A stretch of 64,000 nucleotides of DNA, from contig JBGOEV010000005.1 in NCBI GenBank assembly GCA_041538025.1, positions 16,548 through 80,547 of the forward strand, written 5' to 3'. This stretch comes from Thermosaccharophagus gerlachensis. GTDB taxonomy: Bacteria > Armatimonadota > Fervidibacteria > Fervidibacterales > Thermosaccharophagaceae. Below are positions 1 to 8,567 of this stretch, piece by piece (the first letter of the stretch is position 1; every line of letters starts with the position of its first letter). The translations under genes were made by a program, and so were the position numbers. The notes below the pieces were generated by a model. The model had not been told where the DNA came from. It ran no database searches and saw only the letters and a program-made list of their open reading frames with translations.

Positions 1-216
1 TTCGGCGACTCAGGTGATGCATGGGGTGGAAAGTATGCCGTTGACTTTGAAGCACTCCTGCGAGGTGTGGAAAAGAGACGCACATCTATGGAGCCTAAAT
101 ATGGGTATGGTGTTGGCGTAAGGTTTGCAACACCTTTGGGGTTGATTAGGTTTGATTATGCAATAAACGATGAGGGGAAAAGTAAGTTCCATGTGAGCAT
201 TGGACAGCTCTTTTGA
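1..216 (+). CDS. bamA: BamA/Omp85 outer-membrane assembly protein, C-terminal fragment
   Basis: The gene enters from the left edge, so only the last 71 residues are visible, read in frame 1 to the TGA at 214-216. They contain GYGVGVRFATPLGLIRFDY, which closely matches the last beta-strands of BamA/TamA barrels, and the protein ends in FHVSIGQLF. A C-terminal Phe is the usual beta-signal of outer-membrane barrels. BamA inserts barrel proteins into the outer membrane. The downstream genes (Skp-like chaperones, then lpxD) follow the conserved bamA-skp-lpxD order, which supports the call. TamA or another Omp85 member cannot be excluded from a fragment. Confidence 0.82.
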   Translation, partial: FGDSGDAWGGKYAVDFEALLRGVEKRRTSMEPKYGYGVGVRFATPLGLIRFDYAINDEGKSKFHVSIGQLF

Positions 217-266
217 TCGTAGGGAATGTGCGTAAGGTTGAAATACATCCTTTGGGGGTGAAGCCG

Positions 267-1040
267 ATGATAGACACCATGCTCAAATTTCTCTCGTTTG
301 ATTTAAAGTGCGCATGGTGGACAAAGCTTTGCAAGACAGTCGTTATAGTGAGTGTGTTGTTCTCTTTGTTCTCTGTGCACAGCAAAGCTTTTTCGGACGA
401 GAGTTCACCACCACAACAAGGCAAGCTGTTGATCGCTGTTGTGGACATGGATAGGCTTCTTAAGGAGTATCAGGAGTTGAGGAAGGCTGACGAGGAGTAT
501 AAGATTGAGGTGAGGAGGCGGCAGGAAAAATTAGAGATGAGGGAGATGCTTAGACCAGAAGAGATACGCGAGCTTGATAAGCTTGAAGCGCTTGAAGCTG
601 AAGGGAAGCTAACGAGTGAGGGGAAGAAAAAACTTGAAGAGCTAAAGAGACTCTCGGAGGAGAGACGCAGCCTCATGAATATACTCATAACGAAAACGCT
701 CACCGAGGAAGAAAAGAAACAGCTCGCCGAACTTCAGGAGATAACTCGTTCAAACGAGCCACTGCTTAAAAAGATGCAAGAGAAATATGATGAAGAACTT
801 GGCAGGCTGATGGACGCCTACCTTGAGAGGTTAGGCAAGCGCATATACGATTCTGTGAAAGCGGTCGCACAACGCTACGGTATAAAGCTCGTCATAGCTA
901 AAAGAGGGATGCAAAAGTGGCAAGCAGTGTTTGATGAATTTGTCCTTTATGCTGACGCGACGATGGAAATAACACAAGAAGTTCTTAACATACTCAACGC
1001 ACCGCCTGAGACGAAAGGTAAAGAGCAACCAAAGAAGTGA
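267..1040 (+). CDS. Skp/OmpH-like periplasmic chaperone, copy 1
   Basis: A 257-residue exported protein. I chose the ATG at 267 because GGGGGTG lies just upstream; an in-frame TTG at 213 would overlap the bamA stop. Residues 25-45 form a hydrophobic signal segment (VVIVSVLFSLFS) after a long N-region. The mature part begins LLIAVVDMDRLLKEY, the typical first strand of OmpH/Skp proteins (here V-D-M-D-R-L), followed by a long charged coiled coil rich in Glu, Lys and Arg, and a C-terminal strand ending near TMEITQEVLN. Skp chaperones carry unfolded barrel proteins across the periplasm to BamA. It is the first of three tandem homologues. Family assignment is firm; the specific role of each copy is unknown. 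Confidence 0.85.
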   Translation: MIDTMLKFLSFDLKCAWWTKLCKTVVIVSVLFSLFSVHSKAFSDESSPPQQGKLLIAVVDMDRLLKEYQELRKADEEYKIEVRRRQEKLEMREMLRPEEIRELDKLEALEAEGKLTSEGKKKLEELKRLSEERRSLMNILITKTLTEEEKKQLAELQEITRSNEPLLKKMQEKYDEELGRLMDAYLERLGKRIYDSVKAVAQRYGIKLVIAKRGMQKWQAVFDEFVLYADATMEITQEVLNILNAPPETKGKEQPKK

Positions 1041-1087
1041 ATTGGCTTGCTTTCATTGGGATCATAAAGCAATGCGAGGTGAACAGG

Positions 1088-1792
1088 ATGAATAAACATG
1101 ATGAAGCAACTGGAGGAGGGAAAGGAGCAGGGTTATTTCCCTACAAGATTTTGACGGTGCTCGCGTTGGCTTTCATTTTAGCAGCGATGATGAGCATCTT
1201 CGGCTCGCTTGTATCGGCGCAAGCTGGGTTGAAAGTTGGTGTGATAAATGTTGGAGCGATACAGAGGGAGTTCAGCGAATACAAAGAGGCAGCGAAAAGG
1301 CTTGAGGAGGAAAGAAAGGCATACGAACAAAAGTTGGCACAGTTGCGAGCTTATCTTCTTTTGAGGGGTGAGGAGTTGGATGAGCTATTGAAACTGAGTT
1401 CAAAGGCAGGGTTAAGCGAAGCTGAGCACCGCAGGCTCCTTGAGTTGCGTGGGTTGCAATTGCAGCGCGCTGATGAATTACAGCGGTTGAGCACAACACC
1501 ACCAGATAAACTCACACAGGCTCAACTACAGCGCCTTAAGGAGCTACAAGCTATAGCGCGTGAGAACAGCAATAGACACAAGGAGTTGGCAGAAGAGCTG
1601 CAGAAGAAATTGGACAACCTGAGTGAGCAATTGCGCTCTCATGTTGAGGGGCGAATAAAAGAGGCAGTGGCTGAGGTGGCAAAGAGAGAAGGATTAGATT
1701 TAGTGCTTGACTATAACGCTGTTTACTTCGTCCGTGGTGAGGTTCTTGACATAACATCTCTGGTCATAAAGCGCTTGAGCAAAACTAAGTGA
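1088..1792 (+). CDS. Skp/OmpH-like periplasmic chaperone, copy 2
   Basis: A 234-residue protein. The ATG at 1088 follows GAGGTG with good spacing, whereas a GTG at 1037 overlaps the previous stop and has no ribosome-binding site. Residues 16-45 are a signal peptide with a hydrophobic core (ILTVLALAFILAAMMSIFGSL) ending VSAQA. The mature protein starts LKVGVINVGAIQREF, which matches the OmpH first strand, then has a Leu/Glu/Arg-rich coiled coil and a C-terminal strand near VLDITSLVIKRL. It is about the length of classical Skp plus a longer helical arm. It lies 47 bases after copy 1 and 8 bases before copy 3, so the three are probably one transcript with bamA and lpxD. Confidence 0.85.
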   Translation: MNKHDEATGGGKGAGLFPYKILTVLALAFILAAMMSIFGSLVSAQAGLKVGVINVGAIQREFSEYKEAAKRLEEERKAYEQKLAQLRAYLLLRGEELDELLKLSSKAGLSEAEHRRLLELRGLQLQRADELQRLSTTPPDKLTQAQLQRLKELQAIARENSNRHKELAEELQKKLDNLSEQLRSHVEGRIKEAVAEVAKREGLDLVLDYNAVYFVRGEVLDITSLVIKRLSKTK

Positions 1793-1800
1793 GGGAAGCG

Positions 1801-2874
1801 ATGAAGCTTTTGCGAGTTATCGCATTTGCCTCATGCTTAGTGCTCCAAATAACTCATGCTGTTGGTGAGAAGGACACGAAGCATTATGCCGTTGGTTGTC
1901 GTGTGGCGTTCGTAGATATTGATCAGCTTTTGCATGTTCACCCAATTCGCAATGCACTCATGCTTTCACTTGGTGAGTTAAAGAGAAGCCTGTTGTATCG
2001 CCAGCCAAAGCAACAAACGGAAGCGAATGCTAAACAGCATCTTGATTTAAAGGTTGCGCCAATATTCCCAACTGAAATAGCAGAGCCAGTCGAACCGACA
2101 CTTGAAGGACTCCACGAAAACGACCTTGGTATGATCAAGCGAGCGTGTGAGCGTCTCAAGGCAGTCATTGAGGAATTGCGCAACGATGCTGAAAATCAAC
2201 TTTCGCTGCTTTTGGACGCTAAGAGAGCCGAGATAAAAAAACAATACCTCTCGGAGCTGCAAAATTTACTTGAGCTTCAATCTCCTATAAGGACAAGGAT
2301 AAGCATACGCCTTCTTAGCCCTTCGCTGAGTGCGTTAGAGCGTGAAGCCCTTTTGTTGGAGGAGAAGAAACTTGATGCAGAGATTGAAAGCAAACTGATG
2401 GAAGCACAACAAAAGGCTGAAAAGCAGTTGCTTGAATATGAGTATTCACTGCGGGAAAAAGTGTCAGAGCGCTTCAAGAGGGTGAATAGCGAGCTTGAGA
2501 AGTGCTTTTTTGATGCACTGCGCGCACTCGTGCGAGGGCACACCCCACCAAAGTGGTTAAATGTGCGTGATCTATGGCACGCCTTGAACCCACAGGTTGA
2601 AGAGTCGTTTAGCATGAAAGTGGTGGAGCAAAAGCTTTTGGACAACCTCAGGAAAATGGAGGAGCATTTGGATTTGGAGGGCATCGTTGGGGCTGTTGAA
2701 TTTGAGTGTGTAAGCAGTTGGGAAAACGCTCTCAGGGAAAGCATCATTCGTTTTGCGAATGCTTATGCGTTGCAACATGGCTTTAGGAAGCTCGTGACGA
2801 AGAGGCAACATGGTGCGGTTGATATTACAAAAGATGTGGCAAGGGAATTAAAGAAAGTGATGCATATCAGATGA
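1801..2874 (+). CDS. Skp/OmpH-like periplasmic protein, long copy 3
   Basis: A 357-residue protein, about twice the usual Skp length. The ATG at 1801 follows GAGGGAAG; a GTG at 1789 overlaps the previous stop. Residues 1-24 are a short signal peptide (LLRVIAFASCLVLQITHA). The mature part starts GCRVAFVDIDQLLHVHP, the OmpH-like first strand, and then continues as a long predicted coiled coil (roughly residues 110-240) interrupted near 180. The C-terminal strand region ends VTKRQHGAVDITKDVARELKK. The extra 120 residues around 230-300 have no counterpart in copies 1 and 2. It probably works on or with the BamA machine, but divergence is strong, so a changed client or structural role is possible. 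Confidence 0.72.
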   Translation: MKLLRVIAFASCLVLQITHAVGEKDTKHYAVGCRVAFVDIDQLLHVHPIRNALMLSLGELKRSLLYRQPKQQTEANAKQHLDLKVAPIFPTEIAEPVEPTLEGLHENDLGMIKRACERLKAVIEELRNDAENQLSLLLDAKRAEIKKQYLSELQNLLELQSPIRTRISIRLLSPSLSALEREALLLEEKKLDAEIESKLMEAQQKAEKQLLEYEYSLREKVSERFKRVNSELEKCFFDALRALVRGHTPPKWLNVRDLWHALNPQVEESFSMKVVEQKLLDNLRKMEEHLDLEGIVGAVEFECVSSWENALRESIIRFANAYALQHGFRKLVTKRQHGAVDITKDVARELKKVMHIR

Positions 2875-2895
2875 CGTTGGGTGAGAGGTTTTGCT

Positions 2896-3945
2896 ATGAG
2901 AAGACGAAATGTTAAGGTGACGCTCGGCGAAATAGCAAAGCTTGTCAATGGAAAGGTCGTCGGCGACGAGAACATTGCTATTAGTGGCATAAGCGATATT
3001 GAAGATGCGAAGCCAAGCGATATTGTTGTTGCGTTTGACGAACGACACGCAGACATCGCGTTCTCAAGCAATGCAGGTGCTGTGCTTGTCCCACCGGGCT
3101 TGGAGAGGGGAGAGAAACCATGTATTACTTGTGAGCAACCAAAGCTTGCAATGATCATTATCGCTGAGATGTTTGCTGAAGAAAGGTTCTCACCATCTGG
3201 CATAAGTGAACTTGCAGTCATACATCCAACAGCGAAAGTTGCCCAAGATGCATCAGTAGGTCCTTTTAGCTTCATTGGAGAGATGAGTGAGGTTGGTTCA
3301 AGGACGATCGTCTATCCCTTTGTCTACATTGGGGCAAGCGTGAAGGTTGGTTGCGATTGCACGATTTATCCGGGGGTGGTCATATACGACGGTGTGTGCA
3401 TTGGTGATAGGGTAGTCATACACGCTAATGCGGTCATAGGTAAAGATGGGTTTGGTTTTGTTTGGGATGGGAAGATGCATAGACGGATACCACAAATTGG
3501 CACTGTGCTCATTGAGGATGATGTTGAAGTAGGCGCTAACACATGCGTAGACAGAGCAACACTCGGTGTGACGAGGATAAGGAAGGGGACAAAGATAGAT
3601 AACCTCGTTCAAATCGCTCACAACTGTGATGTGGGCGATTCGTGCATTCTTTGTGGTATGTCTGGGCTCGCTGGGAGCGTGAAGCTCGGAAAGAATGTGA
3701 TGGTAGGAGCACAAGCTGGGGTGAGAGATCATGTGAGCGTTGGTGATGGGGCAACCATTGCCGGTAGGGCTGCCGTGACGAAGGATGTAACAGGTGGTGA
3801 GGTCGTCTCAGGCTATCCAGCAAGACCGCACAAAGAGGCTTTGCGTATAGAGGCGTTTATCCATCAACTGCCAAACTTATATGAGAGAGTAAAGAGGCTT
3901 GAGGAAACGGTGAGGGAGCTGAAGAAGGTTAATTCAGATTCGTAG
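2896..3945 (+). CDS. lpxD: UDP-3-O-acylglucosamine N-acyltransferase LpxD
   Basis: A 349-residue protein of normal LpxD length. LpxD adds the second hydroxyacyl chain in lipid A synthesis, using acyl-ACP, in the cytoplasm. The N-terminal uridine-binding domain (about 1-100; VTLGEIAKLVNGKVVGDENI) is followed by a long left-handed beta-helix of hexapeptide repeats (about 105-310). His242 in QIAHNCDVG corresponds to the catalytic His of the family. A C-terminal helix ends the protein. The ATG at 2896 follows GAGAGG; a GTG at 2881 is the alternative. The gene closes the bamA-skp-lpxD cluster and is direct evidence for an LPS-type outer membrane. Confidence 0.95.
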   Translation: MRRRNVKVTLGEIAKLVNGKVVGDENIAISGISDIEDAKPSDIVVAFDERHADIAFSSNAGAVLVPPGLERGEKPCITCEQPKLAMIIIAEMFAEERFSPSGISELAVIHPTAKVAQDASVGPFSFIGEMSEVGSRTIVYPFVYIGASVKVGCDCTIYPGVVIYDGVCIGDRVVIHANAVIGKDGFGFVWDGKMHRRIPQIGTVLIEDDVEVGANTCVDRATLGVTRIRKGTKIDNLVQIAHNCDVGDSCILCGMSGLAGSVKLGKNVMVGAQAGVRDHVSVGDGATIAGRAAVTKDVTGGEVVSGYPARPHKEALRIEAFIHQLPNLYERVKRLEETVRELKKVNSDS

Positions 3946-3970
3946 AACAAAGGAGGCAGCATAGGAAGTT

Positions 3971-5779
3971 ATGCAATGTAGCAAGCGTTGCAGGAACACA
4001 ACATTCTTCATTGTGGCATTGCTTGTAACATGGCTATGCAATTGTTTGGATGCAAGATGTGAGATCATAACCTCGCTCAAGTTAAGCTTGAGGAAGGTTT
4101 CAGCCACTTGTATTGAGCTTTTATCCAACAACGAAGTAATCCTGCGTGTTAGGCACGAGAATGCAAGGCTATGTGAGGAGGCAGCAAACAAGCTTTTCAA
4201 GGCATTGCATGAAGCCTTAGCATCACTTGCGACCGATAAAGCAGTCACTGTTGAGAAGGCAGTTGGTGGCTATTCAATTTACATTGGAGGTCGCCACGCC
4301 CTCTTTGTTGACCATGCTATGGCTCGCTCATCAAGAAGCCTTCCTCAGGCACTTGCGAACCTCATTGCGACTCGTTTAAAGGAGTTACTTAAGCGCCCAT
4401 ACTTGGTTGCACCAGTTGAGAAGGTTTTGATAGGTGTTAATGAAGCGTATGTGATAGCGCTCTCTGGGACTGCTACAGGTGAGTGGAAATTCTCTGTCAC
4501 TCCGCGTGAGTGTGCCCACATCTCCTTTGATGCAGCAACAAAGACTTTGCGTATAAGCGCTTTGAAGCCGGCAGATGGGAGGGTAAGCATAAGCTGTGGC
4601 GAAGCCTCTCTGTCACTTACCCTGAAAATAATGGAGAGAGCTATGAGGCTATTGCGGAAACCAATCGCCATGGTCTATGGCGCGGCGCCAAAAGAGTTCA
4701 TCACTGAGGCAGCTATCAACGCATTACTTAATTCAATTGAGCTTCAACCGAAAGCCGAACTTGCTTATGAGCTGTTCTTCACATCAAGGGATACCGATGA
4801 ACGCCTCTTTACGCGATTGAAGGCACGCGGTGCTTCGTATCTACCATTTGATGCTGAAGTTGAGATACAGACTTTGCGCATACCACTTGCAATGGAATTC
4901 GCAAAATATCTCTCAGTGAGCAACGATCCAGAGCGAATTCATACAGAACAAGTTTTGAAGGCAGGTGTTCTAACGAGCTCTTTCAAACCGATGCGTTTGC
5001 TTTATCACCATGTGAATGTGAGTGGTAGAAAGCTTTGGCTACGCCTTGAGCTTTTCAACTCCTCCGAAGCACCAGCAAAAATAGTTTTGCGGTTTGCTCG
5101 TGGCGGACCAACAAGCGATGAGATACATGCTGGCTATAGCGCTGTGAATTCCTTCCTGAGGAGCTGGTTTAATGGGACTGCGTTCATCATTGAAGTCCTA
5201 CCAAAAACCATATATGTTGCTGATGAGCTGGCAGTCCCAAACGGGAACACAGTGACAGGGATTTGGGAGATAGCTCCAATCTATGGAGAAGGATTGGGCT
5301 ATCAACTGCGAGCTGTCGCTGAGCCATCTCCTTGGCGTTTGTTGCCTTTGGTGGCAAGGACAATAACAGCGCCCCCAAGAGTGAGCCACTTTGCCGAACC
5401 TATGAAAAGAGTAATCGCAAAACATATTATCGGAGGTAATTGGACATTTGTGCACATAGGACGAGAACCAATAAAGGGGTTAGAAGGCGAGCACTTACAT
5501 GGCAACTACGGTGTCATCTATCACATAACTGTCAGCGTGGAAAACAAAAGCGAATTTGAACGCCCTTGCGAACTTGTGTTTTCACCAAACGCTGGTGTTG
5601 CAAGGTTCGTTGGCATAGTTAACGGTAAGCTGTTGTCATCTCCAACAATGAGGGAGAATCAGGAATATGTGCTTCGCAAGTGGTATGTATCTCCGTTGAG
5701 CACCGAGCAAATTGATGTCTACACAATGCCTATACCAGCTTCTTACTACCCAGTTAGCCTCATCATACGTTCTCGGTAG
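3971..5779 (+). CDS. Exported protein of unknown function, 602 residues
   Basis: I do not recognise the family. Residues 9-30 form a signal peptide (TTFFIVALLVTWLCNC). Residues 31-130 are a mixed domain, and about 140-215 look like a small immunoglobulin-like beta-sandwich (YVIALSGTATGEWKFSV). The C-terminal half (about 340-600) alternates short hydrophobic strands typical of large extracellular beta-sandwiches, with phrases such as NVSGRKLWLRLELFN and ITVSVENKSEFERPCELVF that resemble accessory beta domains of surface proteins. No catalytic motif is visible. A stop codon at 3962 limits the frame, so 3971 is the first ATG; AAAGGAGG at 3949 is rather far and AGGAAG is close. It lies 25 bases after lpxD and converges with the next gene, so an envelope role is plausible but unproven. 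Confidence 0.6.
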   Translation: MQCSKRCRNTTFFIVALLVTWLCNCLDARCEIITSLKLSLRKVSATCIELLSNNEVILRVRHENARLCEEAANKLFKALHEALASLATDKAVTVEKAVGGYSIYIGGRHALFVDHAMARSSRSLPQALANLIATRLKELLKRPYLVAPVEKVLIGVNEAYVIALSGTATGEWKFSVTPRECAHISFDAATKTLRISALKPADGRVSISCGEASLSLTLKIMERAMRLLRKPIAMVYGAAPKEFITEAAINALLNSIELQPKAELAYELFFTSRDTDERLFTRLKARGASYLPFDAEVEIQTLRIPLAMEFAKYLSVSNDPERIHTEQVLKAGVLTSSFKPMRLLYHHVNVSGRKLWLRLELFNSSEAPAKIVLRFARGGPTSDEIHAGYSAVNSFLRSWFNGTAFIIEVLPKTIYVADELAVPNGNTVTGIWEIAPIYGEGLGYQLRAVAEPSPWRLLPLVARTITAPPRVSHFAEPMKRVIAKHIIGGNWTFVHIGREPIKGLEGEHLHGNYGVIYHITVSVENKSEFERPCELVFSPNAGVARFVGIVNGKLLSSPTMRENQEYVLRKWYVSPLSTEQIDVYTMPIPASYYPVSLIIRSR

Positions 5780-5793
5780 AAGTTGCTTTCTTC

Positions 5794-6846
5794 TCACTCT
5801 ACCTTCTCCCAAGATGTGAGCATTGAGCCACTTATCTTTATTTCGACGCTGACATGAGCCGTTTCATCCTTCACTTTCTCTTTTTCCTCTATCAAACCTT
5901 CCTGACGGAGCAGTTCCTTCGGCACTTCAGCGCTTTGCCCAACATCAAGCGAGAATTTTAGTTCAACCCTTAGTGGGACCTCGTTTGTAATATCAAAGAA
6001 TGCTTCGCCATCAATGATAAGGGTTGCGTTTTCAACTTTCATTTTTATCGGCTTCCTCAATTGTGGCAGTTGCGTGATTGATTCAACATTGGAAATCTCA
6101 GACTTAGCCTCTATAGTTAGCAATGCAACTTTTGCTTTCGTAGCCTCGTCAATGCGAACCGATTCAAGCTTGATGTTCATCTTCACAGGTATTGGTTGTT
6201 CCGCAAAAGGTGTTGGGAGCTTAAAATCTCTTTGCCAAGCCTCACCGATAGCTACTTCTTCATCGGGGAAGATAGGTGGAAGCTGTTCAAAAAATTGCTG
6301 AGGATCAAAGTTAGGTATAAAGAACTGAAACCTCTCAAAGCCGATCGCTGAGCTCACTTTCCCATCTGGTCTCATCGTTATCATGAGCGGTCCAAAAAGC
6401 AGGGCATGGATGCGTTTCCTCTCTGCCTCTGGGAGAGCTTGTGTATCAATCTTGAGCTCGCCTATGGTGACGACCATGCGTCCCTCTTCAACGTGCAAGC
6501 TCGTTTTTTGACCAAACAGAATGCCGTTTAAATCCATCTCCTTTGCGCGGAGCTCAACCAAGCCATCGCCCTCTTCGCTAACCATCTTTACAGTCCCGAT
6601 GAGCGTGCTACGAGCGTCAATCAAGATGTCGCTCTCTATAGTTTTCTTTTCGACCCCGTCTATGGTCAGTTGCATCTGACCAGCGATTTTCCCGTCTGTC
6701 TGGATGGCATGCTTTCTACCTTGCTCAAATTTGATGTGTAGTTTGACCTTTTCATTCGCTTCGCCAGCAATTACACAGGGGGAGTTAGTAAGGCAGGTTA
6801 AGAACGCGAAAGCTATCACCAAAATGACTTTCCTCAATCGCTTCAT
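5794..6846 (-). CDS. Exported protein of unknown function, DUF6263-like
   Basis: A 350-residue protein. The ATG at 6846 follows GGAGGTGG with ideal spacing; an upstream in-frame start at 6894 is much less likely. Residues 1-30 are a signal peptide ending around SPCVIAG. The rest is an all-beta pattern of alternating hydrophobic residues with no catalytic motif: VKLHIKFEQGRKHAIQT, then DGLVELRAKEMDLNG, then IGEAWQRDF and a final SVEIKISGSML. The order (reads as: response to a stimulus, mean background, then IGEAW before a trend of beta strands) is similar to the DUF6263 group of periplasmic proteins with unknown function. That match is from memory and should be treated as tentative. It converges with the 602-residue gene, with only 14 bases between. 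Confidence 0.55.
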   Translation of the reverse strand: MKRLRKVILVIAFAFLTCLTNSPCVIAGEANEKVKLHIKFEQGRKHAIQTDGKIAGQMQLTIDGVEKKTIESDILIDARSTLIGTVKMVSEEGDGLVELRAKEMDLNGILFGQKTSLHVEEGRMVVTIGELKIDTQALPEAERKRIHALLFGPLMITMRPDGKVSSAIGFERFQFFIPNFDPQQFFEQLPPIFPDEEVAIGEAWQRDFKLPTPFAEQPIPVKMNIKLESVRIDEATKAKVALLTIEAKSEISNVESITQLPQLRKPIKMKVENATLIIDGEAFFDITNEVPLRVELKFSLDVGQSAEVPKELLRQEGLIEEKEKVKDETAHVSVEIKISGSMLTSWEKVE

Positions 6847-6974
6847 GCTTATTCCACCTCCATACGGGTTGCAGTATGGCTTCGCTTTCACCATTATAGC
6901 ACAACAAAACCATCAACTTGGTGGGTAACTGTTGGTGAGCAATATAAGCGCGGTGGTAGGACGCTTTTCCTATT

Positions 6975-7850
6975 TTAAAGCTCTGCCTCGTCAAGGACTG
7001 CTGGAACATACTTGTCCCATCCAAGTGGCATTATGTGGACACCATGACACATATGTTTCATTTGCCTTATTAGCCTGCCAGCTATCTCTATGCTTTTCTT
7101 CGGTCTGTCCTCTTTTGATACCGAAGCAAGTTCCTTTATGAGTTCCTCAGGGACTGTCACGCCTGCCACATTCTCGTTCATATACCGAGCCATTGCTGGG
7201 GACTTTAAAAGGACGATGCCGAGCATTATCGGCACACCAAACTTGCTTGCCCTCTCCATAAAGCGCTCAAAAACGCTCACATCGTAAACAGCCTGCGTTT
7301 GAAAGAACTGTGCTCCAGCTTCAATCTTCTTCTCCATCTTGATCAACTGCAATTCAAGTGGCTCATACCCTGGGCTTACCACAGCGCCGAGGAAGAATTT
7401 CGGTTTGCCATCAAGTTCGTTACCCATCATGTCGTATCCTTCCATGAGCCTTTTTGCCACCTTAAGCAGTTGAACAGAATCAAGGTCGAAAACTGGCTTT
7501 GCTTGCGGGTGGTCTCCAAGCGTTGTATGGTCGCCAGTTAGACAAAGAACATTTTCAATTCCGAGCACGGCAGCGCTGAGCAAATCCGACTGTAATGCTA
7601 TTCTGTTCCTATCACGGCATGTTACTTGAAGTATCGGTTCAAGCCCTCTCTGCTTCAGCAAATAGCATGTGACCAACGAGCCAAGACGCATAACTGAGCT
7701 TTGTTGGTCTGTGACATTGAAGGCATCAACTCTTTCTTTCAGTTTCTCGGCTTCCTCTAAGACTGGTTCAATGTTTGTTCCCTTTGGTGGTCCAACCTCT
7801 GAAGATATAGCGAATTCACCTCTTTCAAATTTTTCGCTGAGCTTGCTCAT
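6975..7850 (-). CDS. metF: Methylenetetrahydrofolate reductase catalytic subunit MetF
   Basis: A 291-residue TIM-barrel flavoprotein that reduces 5,10-methylene-THF to 5-methyl-THF. Family signatures are visible: ISSEVGPPKGTN near the N-terminus (catalytic Glu), FNVTDQQSSVMRLGSL, ILQVTCRDRNR, VLCLTGDHTTLGDHP (FAD-site region) and GAQFFQTQAVYD. It is the short MetF type that works with a separate MetV partner, which is the next gene upstream with a 39-base gap. The last genes of the same operon encode a hydrogenase, which suggests that electrons do not come from NADH directly. The start follows a weak AAGGGATG site. It is the distal gene of the operon. Confidence 0.93.
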   Translation of the reverse strand: MSKLSEKFERGEFAISSEVGPPKGTNIEPVLEEAEKLKERVDAFNVTDQQSSVMRLGSLVTCYLLKQRGLEPILQVTCRDRNRIALQSDLLSAAVLGIENVLCLTGDHTTLGDHPQAKPVFDLDSVQLLKVAKRLMEGYDMMGNELDGKPKFFLGAVVSPGYEPLELQLIKMEKKIEAGAQFFQTQAVYDVSVFERFMERASKFGVPIMLGIVLLKSPAMARYMNENVAGVTVPEELIKELASVSKEDRPKKSIEIAGRLIRQMKHMCHGVHIMPLGWDKYVPAVLDEAEL

Positions 7851-7889
7851 AGCGCATCATCCCTTCCGAAATTGGTTGATTAGGTTTCT

Positions 7890-8564
7890 TCATTTCGCTC
7901 TCCTTTCAAGAGCCCAAAGAGAAGAGCTCCGAAGCTGTGGGCTTGGGATGTATTTTTGGAAGTCCTTTGGCTGGACATACTTCTTAAGCAAGTCAAGCCT
8001 TCCAATGCGCTTTAAGCGCTCATAAATCAAATACCATCCGCAGTCAAGCTCTTTATCAACTTCGCATTTCCCATTGTTAGTTCCACCACATGGTCCATTG
8101 AGCAACGACTTCGCACAAAGAGTTATCGGACAAAGCCCACCCGTTAGGTAAAGCAGGCAATCACCACATTGGTTGCACCTTTCCGTTGATTGCCATACAC
8201 CAGCAACACCCCTCATCGGGAGGGTGTTAAAGGCTGGGTAAGCAACCTTATCAACCGTATTTGCGACTGCTTGCACTCCAACACCACACGAGAGCACAAG
8301 CATGCAATCTGCCTCGTTTAGTTCGTTGATATGCCTCCCGATATGTATCCCAACCAATGCCTTGTTGCAAAGGAATTCGATGAGCGCGCTTCCCGTTATC
8401 TTTTTCCCGTTGCTCTCAAGCAGCTCCTTCATTTCAAGCACCTTTTGTTCTCCACCTACCTCAGCTCCAACTGGACAGCCACCACACGCAACAATGAATA
8501 TTGCCCTTTCATCTTGCAGGAAGGCGAGTATCTCATCTTTTGGTTTCGGCTCAACAAGGATCAT
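7890..8564 (-). CDS. metV: MetV iron-sulfur/zinc partner of methylene-THF reductase
   Basis: A 224-residue protein of the family annotated as methylene-tetrahydrofolate reductase C-terminal (MetV). It is rich in conserved cysteines: CGGCPVGAEVGG near residue 27, LSCGVG near 93, CNQCGDC near 130, then CPITLCAKSLLNGPCGG and KCEVDKELDCGW. In acetogens MetV binds iron-sulfur clusters and passes electrons to the flavin of MetF. The start ATG follows GGAGGGG. It begins 3 bases after the hydrogenase protease gene and precedes metF, so hydrogenase and reductase subunits should be made together. The cysteine pattern is seen directly; the electron-transfer role is from the family. Confidence 0.9.
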   Translation of the reverse strand: MILVEPKPKDEILAFLQDERAIFIVACGGCPVGAEVGGEQKVLEMKELLESNGKKITGSALIEFLCNKALVGIHIGRHINELNEADCMLVLSCGVGVQAVANTVDKVAYPAFNTLPMRGVAGVWQSTERCNQCGDCLLYLTGGLCPITLCAKSLLNGPCGGTNNGKCEVDKELDCGWYLIYERLKRIGRLDLLKKYVQPKDFQKYIPSPQLRSSSLWALERRAK

Positions 8565-8567
8565 CTT

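Noticed and set aside
213..266. Longer start for the first Skp-like gene at TTG 213
   Set aside because: It overlaps the bamA stop and has no ribosome site; ATG 267 follows GGGGGTG.
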